The translations under genes and the position numbers were made by a program. Source: JBDSYA01 sp039925865 (GTDB lineage: Bacteria; Bacteroidota; Ignavibacteria; Tepidaquicellales; Tepidaquicellaceae). From it: DNA of 10,231 bases. Positions 1 to 7,364 of this stretch are shown here, piece by piece (position 1 is the stretch's first letter; the number at the start of each line of letters is the position of its first letter). Under the pieces are notes generated by a model. It made no database searches, was not told the DNA's origin, and saw only the letters and a list, made by a program, of their open reading frames with translations. The stretch lies in the NCBI GenBank assembly GCA_039925865.1, contig JBDSYA010000150.1, positions 1 through 10,231 of the forward strand, in the 5' to 3' direction.

Positions 1-1689
1 ATTCCGGCTACAGGTATGGCTCACGGAATATCATATCTTGAATCGGTGAATTTATTGAATTCGAAAGAAAGATCCGTTGTAGTTTGTTCACTCGGAGACG
101 GTTCAGTTACAGAGGGTGAAGTATCAGAAGCTTTTCAAATGGCTGTTTTAAAAAAACTTCCTATAATTTATTTGATACAGGATAATCAATGGGGAATTTC
201 CGCGTATGCAGATGAAATGAGAGCTATGAACGCTTATGAATTTGCTGCAGGATTTAAAGGTATGAAACGAATGAAAGTTGACGGATCTGATTTTGTTGAT
301 AGTTACAAAACATTTGGAGATGCACTCGCTTATGTGCGTGAAAAAAGAAAACCTGTTTTGATACATGCCAAAGTACCTTTACTTGGACATCACACATCAG
401 GAGTGAGGAAAGAATGGTACAGAACTGAGAAAGATCTCGCAGAGCATTATATTGATGATCCGATCCCAAAATTAAAAAAAGTATTAATTAAATCCGGAGC
501 TTCCGAAGAAGTACTGCAAAGAATTGAAACCTCATCCGTCAAAAATGCAAATGAAAGTTTTCAAAGGGCTGTTGAGGCTGAAGATCCCGACGCCGAATCA
601 TTGTATCTTCATGAATTTGCCCCAACCAGTGTAACTGAAGAGAAAGGAATTCGTGAGCCTGAAGGTAAAGAACCAATAATAATGGTTGATGCCGGACTTT
701 TTGCTGTCAATGAAATAATGAGTAAAAATCCCGAATCTGTTTTTTACGGACAGGATGTGGGAAGAAGACTGGGAGGAGTATTTCGCGAAGCTGCCACACT
801 TGCTCAAAAATACGGAGACAACAGAGTTTTTAATACACCAATTCAGGAAGCATATATTGTCGGGTCTACTGTCGGCATGAGCGCAGTAGGAGTTAAGCCA
901 ATTGTAGAAATACAATTCGCAGATTATGCATGGGCAGGGATAAACCAGTTAGTGGTTGAACTTTCAAAATCATGTTATCTGACCATGGGAAAATATCCTG
1001 TCTCGGCTGTAATAAGAATTCCATGTGGCAGTTACGGAAGCGGAGGACCGTATCATTCAGACTGCATTGAGTCCAGCATACTTCCGATAAGAGGAATAAA
1101 GATCGCGTTTCCAAGTAATGCAGCTGATATGAAAGGACTCATGAAATCAGCTTTCTATGATCCTAATCCTGTCATAATGTTTGAGCATAAAGGATTGTAC
1201 TGGAGTAAAGTCCCCGGTACTGACGCTGCAAAAACACCGGAGCCTGATGAGGATTATATAATTCCTTTTGGAAAAGGAAGAATTGTCCAGAGTGCTTCAA
1301 AAAAAAATACAGACAACGGAGATACTTTAACAATCATTACTTACGGGATGGGAGTACATTGGGCATTAAATGCTTCAAAAAATTTTTCGGATAAAATTGA
1401 AATTGTGGATCTGCGAACCTTGTATCCATTGGATGAAGAGTTAATATATGAATCTGTAAGAAAACACGGAAAGTGTATTGTTATAACTGAGGAGAAAACG
1501 TTGAATTCATTTGCTGAAAGTCTTGCCGGTAGAATTTCACGGGAGTGTTTCAAAAGTCTTGATGCACCGGTTGAAGTCATAGGATCTGTGAACGTTCCTG
1601 CCATTCCACTGAACACCGGACTGGAAAAAGTAATGCTGCCTAATGCTGAGAAAGTAAGTAAAATAATTAACGAGGTTTTAAATTGTTAG
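1..1689 (+). CDS. 2-oxoacid dehydrogenase E1, fused alpha-beta subunits (5' partial)
   Basis: Thiamine-diphosphate-dependent E1 of a branched-chain 2-oxoacid or pyruvate dehydrogenase complex, which decarboxylates the 2-oxoacid and passes the acyl group to E2 lipoyl groups in the cytoplasm. The frame is open from base 1 (I-P-A-T-G before the first Met at 16), so the N-terminus lies outside the window; 562 codons remain. Counting from that Met, the alpha half has the ThDP/Mg motif GDGSVTEG (27-34) paired with QDNQWGIS (55-62). The beta half starts near residue 220 (IIMVDAGLFAVNEIM), carries the beta-type NTPIQEAYIVG segment with its conserved Glu, and ends in a transketolase C-terminal domain (about 430-557). 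Alpha and beta are separate genes in many bacteria; here they are one chain. Substrate (2-oxoisovalerate or pyruvate) cannot be decided from sequence. The gene converges on the TPR lipoprotein gene with a 37-bp gap and no clear terminator hairpin. Confidence 0.93.
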   Translation: MPATGMAHGISYLESVNLLNSKERSVVVCSLGDGSVTEGEVSEAFQMAVLKKLPIIYLIQDNQWGISAYADEMRAMNAYEFAAGFKGMKRMKVDGSDFVDSYKTFGDALAYVREKRKPVLIHAKVPLLGHHTSGVRKEWYRTEKDLAEHYIDDPIPKLKKVLIKSGASEEVLQRIETSSVKNANESFQRAVEAEDPDAESLYLHEFAPTSVTEEKGIREPEGKEPIIMVDAGLFAVNEIMSKNPESVFYGQDVGRRLGGVFREAATLAQKYGDNRVFNTPIQEAYIVGSTVGMSAVGVKPIVEIQFADYAWAGINQLVVELSKSCYLTMGKYPVSAVIRIPCGSYGSGGPYHSDCIESSILPIRGIKIAFPSNAADMKGLMKSAFYDPNPVIMFEHKGLYWSKVPGTDAAKTPEPDEDYIIPFGKGRIVQSASKKNTDNGDTLTIITYGMGVHWALNASKNFSDKIEIVDLRTLYPLDEELIYESVRKHGKCIVITEEKTLNSFAESLAGRISRECFKSLDAPVEVIGSVNVPAIPLNTGLEKVMLPNAEKVSKIINEVLNC

Positions 1690-1726
1690 AAACATTATAA
1701 GACAATCTTTTTAACACTTTATAACT

Positions 1727-4204
1727 TTATTTAACGCCATCTTCACTTTCTTTGAGCAACCTGTCTATTTCTTCCTGAGACAATCGATTTTCATCGATAG
1801 ATTTTTGCGGATCAGCAATAACTTCCTTAGGAGTTTCTTCTTGTTTAACATCAGGCACATTTATTTCAGGATCAATTTTTAATGTATCTGTGGAATTAGT
1901 GTTTGTGGTATCCTTGGAAGTGGGTTCAGTTACTTCCAGAGAAGCCATGTAATCAAGCATTGGACTAACCTTCCTCGCATATTCTGTTGCAGGGAATTTT
2001 GTGCGGAGTTTTTTGTAATATGCTATCGAACTGTCCCTGTAATTTAATGAAGAACTGTCCAAAGCCGAAAACTTATTTTCATAGATCCATCCGATCCCAT
2101 AAAGTGCTTTAGCTACCATCGTATCCTCAGGATATTGAGATTCAACTTCCTGCAGCTTTGCGATTGCATAAACAAACTTATCATCGTTAAACAAACTCAT
2201 CGACTGCTTGAAAATTTCATCAACAGGATTGTGAACAATATCTGAATCATTTACTTTTATGCCCATGACTTTTTTTGACTCATATGCATAAACAGTATTT
2301 GGGTAAGTAGAAATGATTTTATTAAAAGTTTCGTCAGCCTGAGATTTCCGGTCTGTATTTTTATAGAAATTTCCCAGAGTATATAAAACTTTTGCCTGTC
2401 TTTCTGATTCAGGAAATTTTGTCAGAAGTATTTTCAAATAATGTTCAGCCGAATCGTTGCTCTCAAGATTATAAATAAATAATTCTGCCAGCTCATAATA
2501 TGCGTTGAAAACTTTATCCTCTTTGGTTTTCATTGTCAGTGAATCATTTTGTGCGCGCAATGAGTCGGACATTTCCGCACCGAGTGTGTCGTTCGTTTTT
2601 TTCTGTGTTGTATCCTTCCCGCGATTTTTATTTCTGATACCCTTTTTTCTGTCAATCTCAGGAGGGTCATTTGTTGGTAACGGCAGTTCCTTCATATCTT
2701 CCTGAGTGCCTTCCTCAGTGTTTTCAAGAGTATCTTCCGGTGATGTATTGTAATTTTTAAATCCGCCCGGACGTCCTTTGCCATCGCCGGTTTGATTGCC
2801 GTCACCTTCCTTAGGTACTCTTGGACCGGTATTATTTTCAATCTTCTGCTGTTCGATACCCTTATCTTCATTATATCTTATTCTGTATTTCTCAAGCTCT
2901 GCGTTAGTTGTAGGAATTTCAGCACTTGTAGTGTCTCTTATGTTTCCCACAAGTGTAAAATATCTTTCAAATGTTGAAACCTTGCGTGAACTTTCTCTGT
3001 AAAAATCAGAGTTTGTACTTTCCTCTACTGCTTTTTTATAATTAATAAGAGCATTAATATAATTTCCATTTATATCCTCTTCATGTTTTGCTAAAAAATA
3101 ATAAGCATCGGAAGAAGCTACAGTGTTAGGATATTTTACAATAACTTCGAAATATTTTTCTTTTGCTTCAATAAGTTTTTTCTGACCATAAAGATTGTTT
3201 GCAAGCTCAAGATCAACAAGCTGTGTATATTCCGGTACATCACGATATTTTTTCCTGATATCTGTCAGAACTTCGTCGGCATTTACAAAATCCTTGTTGA
3301 AGATCAAACCCTTTGCATTGTTAAGCCTTGCATAATATGTCAGATCAAAATCCGAAGTAAAGTCCAATACTTTCTTATATTCGTTGGATGAAAGCTCAGG
3401 CTTATAATCAGATAATATTTTGGCTAAAATAAACTGCCCTTCAGCTTTTCTTTCTTTATTCTTTGAAAAATCTATTGCAGATTTAAAATATTTTACTGCT
3501 TCGGAATAATTTCCTCTGTTGTATTCAGCAATACCCAGAGCGCTTGCAGCCTGGGAGCGTATTTCATTATCAGAAGATTTTTGAACCAGATTCTTAAAAA
3601 TTACACTGCCTTCTTCATTCTTTCCAAGCTTAACTTTTGTTTGTCCTAAAAATAAAATTGCTTCGTCAGCTAATTCGCTGCTGGATAATTTGGATAGAAA
3701 TTCATTAAATTTTCTTTCTGAATTAAAATAGTCACCTTCGAAATAATATGATTTTCCTATTAATAAAACTGCTTTATCAATGTATTTACTATTTTTGTGA
3801 AACTGAATTATCTTAGAAGCTCTTTCTATAGCTTTATCAATCTTTTCTTTCATTGCGCCCGAAACCACCGGAGTTATACCAAGCGAGTCAAGCCGCCGGT
3901 TGTAGAAAGAGATCAGTGATGTCCTGTATTCATCCAAAGCTTCGTTAAAATCCTCATCGGCTTTGTAATAAGTATTGAAGTAGGCAGTGAAGTTTTCAAT
4001 CCGGTTTCCCATGAAAATATATGATGCGAAATCCTGATAATCATGATCGAGTGATATGTTGTAATTGGGTTCTGGATCGGTATTCAATGAGTCAAGTACA
4101 AGACCGTCAGATAAGGTGCGGTGGGTGATGAAGTTACAGCCGCTTTGATAAATTAATGCGGAGAAAAAGATAAACAGCCAAAAAATTTTGGATAATATAT
4201 TCAC
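1727..4204 (-). CDS. Large TPR-repeat lipoprotein
   Basis: Predicted envelope lipoprotein of 825 residues made of tetratricopeptide-like helical repeats; probably a scaffold for protein-protein contacts, exact role unknown. The start is GTG (4204-4202), chosen because it opens directly into a lipoprotein signal: N-I-L-S-K, hydrophobic stretch to about residue 19, then Q-S-G-C with Cys23 as the predicted lipidated residue. Gln at -3 is unusual for a lipobox. The first repeat block covers about 130-420, with signatures such as GKSYYFEGDYFNSERKFNEFL and GIAEYNRGNYSEAVKYFKSAI. A charged, Gly/Pro/Thr-rich low-complexity linker follows (about 450-560). A second block (about 565-750) includes LYTLGNFYKNTDRKSQADETF and resembles the BamD/YbgF style of repeat. 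The tail from 757 is acidic and disordered-looking. It lies 119 bp downstream of the sensor kinase gene and may have its own promoter. Family assignment is firm; function is not. Confidence 0.88.
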   Translation of the reverse strand: MNILSKIFWLFIFFSALIYQSGCNFITHRTLSDGLVLDSLNTDPEPNYNISLDHDYQDFASYIFMGNRIENFTAYFNTYYKADEDFNEALDEYRTSLISFYNRRLDSLGITPVVSGAMKEKIDKAIERASKIIQFHKNSKYIDKAVLLIGKSYYFEGDYFNSERKFNEFLSKLSSSELADEAILFLGQTKVKLGKNEEGSVIFKNLVQKSSDNEIRSQAASALGIAEYNRGNYSEAVKYFKSAIDFSKNKERKAEGQFILAKILSDYKPELSSNEYKKVLDFTSDFDLTYYARLNNAKGLIFNKDFVNADEVLTDIRKKYRDVPEYTQLVDLELANNLYGQKKLIEAKEKYFEVIVKYPNTVASSDAYYFLAKHEEDINGNYINALINYKKAVEESTNSDFYRESSRKVSTFERYFTLVGNIRDTTSAEIPTTNAELEKYRIRYNEDKGIEQQKIENNTGPRVPKEGDGNQTGDGKGRPGGFKNYNTSPEDTLENTEEGTQEDMKELPLPTNDPPEIDRKKGIRNKNRGKDTTQKKTNDTLGAEMSDSLRAQNDSLTMKTKEDKVFNAYYELAELFIYNLESNDSAEHYLKILLTKFPESERQAKVLYTLGNFYKNTDRKSQADETFNKIISTYPNTVYAYESKKVMGIKVNDSDIVHNPVDEIFKQSMSLFNDDKFVYAIAKLQEVESQYPEDTMVAKALYGIGWIYENKFSALDSSSLNYRDSSIAYYKKLRTKFPATEYARKVSPMLDYMASLEVTEPTSKDTTNTNSTDTLKIDPEINVPDVKQEETPKEVIADPQKSIDENRLSQEEIDRLLKESEDGVK

Positions 4205-4226
4205 GATTGAAGAGATTCTTTATTTT

Positions 4227-4255
4227 AAAATATTTTTAATAGGAAGTTTAATCAA
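4227..4255 (-). promoter_or_regulatory. Possible sigma70-like promoter for the TPR lipoprotein gene
   Basis: On the - strand, TTGATT (4255-4250) is followed after 17 bp by TATTTT (4232-4227), about 22 bp before the GTG start. The sequence is AT-rich, so chance matches are common, and the preferred promoter motif of this organism is unknown. It is the only spaced pair I see in the 119-bp gap behind the kinase gene. Confidence 0.3.
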
Positions 4256-4323
4256 GACAATTAATTTACGAAAGTCAGGAATGACAACTTTAAAGGGATA
4301 ATAAAAAATCCGGAAAACTTTAA

Positions 4324-5412
4324 TTATCTTTTTAGATTGAATTCAAACTTTGAACCTTTATTAAGATCGCTCTCAACTTTTATCTGGCTGGAATGTGCTT
4401 CGAGGATATGCTTTACAATTGACAGCCCGAGTCCGCTGCCGCCTACATCTCTCGATCGTGTTTTATCTACACGATAAAATCTTTCAAAAATTCTCGGCAG
4501 ATCTTTTTTAGGTATTCCCATACCATTATCTTCAACGCTGACAATAACTTCTTTTTCCTTTACTGCAAGTGCGACTTTTATAGCACCATTTACAGGTGTA
4601 TACTTTACTGAGTTATCTATCAGATTAACAAGCACCTGCTGCAGTCTTTCTTCGTCTCCAAATACAGTAACACCATTAAGGCCGGCAGAATCATAATTGA
4701 GTGTAATATTTTTATTGTCAGTGACGGTTTTTAAATCATCAATTGTTTTAGTTATAGTGTTTGAGATTTCAAAATATCTCTTACTCATTTTAACACCTGT
4801 TTCAAACTTTGCGATTCTTATAAGATCATCCACAAGCTCTTTAAGCCGCTTTGTCTGATTAAATGCACGATTTAAAAAATCCATATTGACCTTTTCATCT
4901 GTAATGGCTCCGTCAAGAAGTGTTTCAAGTGATAATTGTATTGCAAAGATGGGTGTGCGCAATTCGTGGGCAACATTGCCCATAAATTCATTCCTGTTAA
5001 CTTTAAAAACTTTTGCTGTTTCAAGTTCATGCATTGTGCGAAGGGCTATCATGTGAAGTTCATTAATGATCCGGAAAATTTCCTTATTTAATACAGAGCC
5101 TGATCTTAGTTTATTAAGTTCTTCCAAAAGTTCATTCAGATCATTGATCTTTTTATCGAAGTGATTAAAATCATCATAATCTTCTTCCTTAAGTTTGAGC
5201 TTTCCTGAAAGAGCAAATATTTTTTTTAAAGGTGAGATAACTTCTTTTCCAATAAATAGAAAAGAAAGGATGAATATTGCTATCGAAACAATGACTGATG
5301 TGAACAATGCTTCATTGGACACATCAATAATCTTTGAAAGAAAAATTATAAGGAGGAAAAGGAAAGCAAAAAACAGTACAGAATATTTTGTGAGTAGATT
5401 AACTCTTTTCAT
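4324..5412 (-). CDS. PhoR-like sensor histidine kinase
   Basis: Membrane-bound histidine kinase of 362 residues, presumed partner of the response regulator encoded 20 bp upstream. Two transmembrane segments (about 9-29 and 36-57) enclose only about eight residues, so there is almost no periplasmic sensor domain. A HAMP-like or linker helix region (about 58-110) follows. HisKA has the H-box NVAHELRTP with phosphoacceptor His149. The ATPase domain shows the N box (NLIDNSVKYTP, 263-273), G1 (DNGMGIP, 295-301), F box (FERFYR) and G2 (GGSGLGL, 324-330). All catalytic motifs look intact. No PAS domain is recognisable, unlike many PhoR proteins. The short sensor suggests it senses a membrane or partner-protein signal, as PhoR does through the Pst/PhoU system; that is inference, and no pst or phoU gene is in the window. 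The phosphate assignment is therefore tentative. Confidence 0.9.
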   Translation of the reverse strand: MKRVNLLTKYSVLFFAFLFLLIIFLSKIIDVSNEALFTSVIVSIAIFILSFLFIGKEVISPLKKIFALSGKLKLKEEDYDDFNHFDKKINDLNELLEELNKLRSGSVLNKEIFRIINELHMIALRTMHELETAKVFKVNRNEFMGNVAHELRTPIFAIQLSLETLLDGAITDEKVNMDFLNRAFNQTKRLKELVDDLIRIAKFETGVKMSKRYFEISNTITKTIDDLKTVTDNKNITLNYDSAGLNGVTVFGDEERLQQVLVNLIDNSVKYTPVNGAIKVALAVKEKEVIVSVEDNGMGIPKKDLPRIFERFYRVDKTRSRDVGGSGLGLSIVKHILEAHSSQIKVESDLNKGSKFEFNLKR

Positions 5413-5432
5413 TCATAAACATTGAAAGAATA

Positions 5433-6146
5433 TTATTTATTATCTTTGAATCTGTAGCCGAGGCCCTTTATTGTTTCAATATAATCCGAATATTCACCGA
5501 GTTTTTCACGAACTTTTGCTACATGAACATCCACAGTCCTGTCAACCACATAAATGTTTTCTCCCCAGATCTGATTCAGAAGTATCTCGCGCGAATAAAC
5601 TTTTCCACGGTTTGAAATTAAAAAGTGAAGCAGCTGGAATTCTTTCTTGGGAAAAAAGATCTCCTGTTCATCGATCTTTACACTATGACTTGAACTATCG
5701 ATCTCTACATTTTTAAACTTCACATTTTCATCAAGTTTCAGTGGTCTTTCATAATCGTTATTAATCCTGCGGATCACCGACTTGATCCTGGCTAATACTT
5801 TTCTTGGTGAAATCGGTTTATTGATATAATCATCCGCTCCGATCTCAAGCCCGATTATCTCGTCGATCTCATTTTCTTTTGCAGTTAAAAAGATAACGGG
5901 TATCTTCGAAGTATGCGCATTGCTTTTCAAATGTTTACACACTTCAAAACCATTTAACTCCGGCATCATAATGTCAAGAATTATCAGATCGGGCAATGTT
6001 TCTGCGATCTCGAGGGCTTCTTTACCGTTGTTTGCTGTTAGAACTTCAAATTCATTTTCTCTTTCCAGATTATATTTCAATATGTCAACAATGTCTTTTT
6101 CATCGTCAACAACAAGCACTCTCTTCTTCATTTTTATTTTTTGCAT
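5433..6146 (-). CDS. PhoB/OmpR-family response regulator
   Basis: Two-domain transcription regulator of 237 residues. The receiver domain (about 8-125) has the acidic pair D14/D15, phosphoacceptor D58 in LIILDIMMPELNG, T88 in IFLTAKE and K110 in NKPIS. The C-terminal winged-helix DNA-binding domain (about 140-235) ends in the typical VDVHVAKVREKLG and IETIKGLGYRF. The first ATG (6146) adds five residues to an alternative ATG at 6131, which gives the usual family start M-K-K-R-V-L-V-V-D-D-E; neither has a clear Shine-Dalgarno, so the start is uncertain by five codons. It precedes the kinase gene by 20 bp in the same direction, a classic regulator-kinase operon. It follows the oxidoreductase gene by 37 bp. 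The family resembles PhoB, but the regulon cannot be read from this window and I see no Pho-box-like direct repeats. Confidence 0.92.
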   Translation of the reverse strand: MQKIKMKKRVLVVDDEKDIVDILKYNLERENEFEVLTANNGKEALEIAETLPDLIILDIMMPELNGFEVCKHLKSNAHTSKIPVIFLTAKENEIDEIIGLEIGADDYINKPISPRKVLARIKSVIRRINNDYERPLKLDENVKFKNVEIDSSSHSVKIDEQEIFFPKKEFQLLHFLISNRGKVYSREILLNQIWGENIYVVDRTVDVHVAKVREKLGEYSDYIETIKGLGYRFKDNK

Positions 6147-6183
6147 TAATCTAACATAACTATATTAAGAAATCATAAAATCT

Positions 6184-7191
6184 TCATTTAAAAATTACTT
6201 CTTTATTTGTCTTTGCTGATTTGTAAACTGCATCTACAATTTCCATAACTTTAAGAGCATCTTCACCGCTTGAAATAATATTATGATTCCCTCTGACTGC
6301 TCCGACGAAATGTTTTAGCTCATACTCATAACTTTTTTTGAAGACATTTGACGGCAAAGTAAGTTTTTTAGGAGTTATGTTATATAAATTACCGTCCATT
6401 CTTTTGTAAATCTTGAAAGGATTTATTGAAGAGCTGCCTTCCTTACCATAAACGTTGCAGTAAAATAATTCGCCTTCTCTTAATAAGCTCCAGCTTACTT
6501 CAATTGTGAGTGTGGCATTATTTTTAAATTTTATCATCGCAATACTTGAATCTTCAACTGATTTTGTATTATGAAAAAAATTAGTGGAAGTTACGCTCTT
6601 CACTTCAGGAAAACCGAAAATCCATAAGCCAAGATCCAGCATTGGTATACCATTATCCAAAAACACACCGCCACCGGATTTATCTTTTTCAAACATCCAT
6701 TTTTGATTTGAACTCTGAGATTTTACCCATCCGGCTTTTACATAAAAGATCTCGCCAATTTCTTTAGCTTTTGTAAAGGTCCTCTGCATCATCATGTCAT
6801 TTCTGAATCTGTTATTCATAGCAACCATGATCTTTTTTTTATTCTTCTTTGCCGCTTCAACAATGTCTTTTGCTTCTTTATAATTTCTTGCAATTGGTTT
6901 TTCCACTAAAACATCTTTCTCTGCTTCAAGGCACTTCTTTGCAATGTTTCTGTGTAAATAGGTTTGAGTAGCAATTATGACTGCGGACATTTCAGGATTA
7001 TCTTCAAGCATTTTTTCTACATCACGATAATAATTTTTCACTCCGTACTTCGCTGCAATGTTTTTTGCTTTTGAGATCTCACTGTCGCATACAGCAACTA
7101 TTTCGACATCTTCCATTTTAGAAAGTACCGGAAGATGAATTACCTGCGCAATTCCCCCTAATCCTACTATGCCAAGTTTTGTTTTATTCAT
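6184..7191 (-). CDS. Gfo/Idh/MocA-family NAD(P)-dependent oxidoreductase
   Basis: Predicted cytoplasmic sugar or cyclitol dehydrogenase of 335 residues, the usual family length. The N-terminal Rossmann domain starts with K-L-G-I-V-G-L-G-G-I-A (residues 5-15) for dinucleotide binding, has an acidic residue (D36) at the end of the second strand, and the family motif EKP at 97-99. The C-terminal alpha/beta domain begins near 125 and carries GGGVFLDNGIPMLDLGLW (173-190). In most relatives this stretch reads G-x-H-x-x-D and the His takes part in catalysis; here the His position is Pro183, while D179 and D186 are kept. Activity or substrate may therefore differ from the textbook members. Substrate unknown. 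The ATG at 7191 lies only 16 bp after the U-tract of the SRP RNA gene, leaving little room for a private promoter. The response regulator gene follows 37 bp downstream. Confidence 0.9.
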   Translation of the reverse strand: MNKTKLGIVGLGGIAQVIHLPVLSKMEDVEIVAVCDSEISKAKNIAAKYGVKNYYRDVEKMLEDNPEMSAVIIATQTYLHRNIAKKCLEAEKDVLVEKPIARNYKEAKDIVEAAKKNKKKIMVAMNNRFRNDMMMQRTFTKAKEIGEIFYVKAGWVKSQSSNQKWMFEKDKSGGGVFLDNGIPMLDLGLWIFGFPEVKSVTSTNFFHNTKSVEDSSIAMIKFKNNATLTIEVSWSLLREGELFYCNVYGKEGSSSINPFKIYKRMDGNLYNITPKKLTLPSNVFKKSYEYELKHFVGAVRGNHNIISSGEDALKVMEIVDAVYKSAKTNKEVIFK

Positions 7192-7207
7192 TTCAATTTT
7201 AACCTTT

Positions 7208-7223
7208 AAAAAAAAATGTCAAG
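7208..7223 (-). terminator. Terminator of the SRP RNA gene
   Basis: On the - strand the 3' arm CTTGAC of the terminal SRP RNA helix (7223-7218) is followed by one A and then nine T residues (7216-7208). The closing helix of the RNA (GTCAAG with CTTGAC) plus the T run has the layout of an intrinsic terminator, with the whole folded RNA acting as the stem-loop. Confidence 0.6.
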
Positions 7224-7311
7224 ACACCCAAATCACATATAAAGGATACTTACCGTTGCTTTCTTCCGAACCTGGCGGAGTTGGGTAACTTTATATTGTT
7301 CGGGGCTTGAC
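7218..7311 (-). ncRNA. ffs: Small bacterial signal recognition particle RNA (4.5S type)
   Basis: RNA component of the signal recognition particle, which binds Ffh and targets nascent membrane proteins to FtsY and the translocon. The conserved domain IV is readable on the - strand at about 7282-7250: GCCAGGTTCGGAAGAAAGCA, with the GGAA tetraloop (7267-7264) closed by UUC/GAA and the symmetric AGG/AGCA internal loop bound by Ffh. Outer helices agree: AUAUAAAG pairs with CUUUAUAU (8 bp), CCC pairs with GGG, and the ends GUCAAG (7311-7306) and CUUGAC (7223-7218) close the hairpin. Length is about 94 nt, typical of the small SRP RNA without an Alu domain. A nine-T run follows directly. It fills the gap between the permease and oxidoreductase genes. 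Ends are inferred from pairing and could be off by a few bases. Confidence 0.9.
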
Positions 7312-7316
7312 AATAT

Positions 7317-7322
7317 TTTATA
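7317..7322 (-). promoter_or_regulatory. Possible -10 element of the SRP RNA gene
   Basis: TATAAA on the - strand (7322-7317) ends six bases before the inferred RNA 5' end at 7311, the spacing expected of a -10 box. No good -35 hexamer stands 17 bp upstream (the bases there read ATGATA), so this rests on position and the TATAAA match alone. Confidence 0.4.
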
Positions 7323-7364
7323 ATAAATCTTTAACCGTTTATCATTGAACCGGTTTTAATATAC

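Noticed and set aside
1690..1726. Bidirectional terminator between the convergent E1 and TPR genes
   Set aside because: I could find no inverted repeat in the 37-bp gap, only AT-rich sequence.
2505..3002. Open frames on the + strand inside the TPR lipoprotein gene
   Set aside because: They are antisense shadows of a gene with clear repeat-domain coding and lack any recognisable protein features.
4270..4290. Hairpin GTCA-GGAA-TGAC downstream of the kinase gene
   Set aside because: The stem has only four pairs plus an interrupted extension and no T run, so it does not stand as a terminator.
7331..7359. Intrinsic terminator after the permease gene (AACCG ... CGGTT with a 13-base loop)
   Set aside because: The stem is about five base pairs with a large loop and no T run follows on the - strand. 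The sequence also overlaps the probable SRP promoter region.
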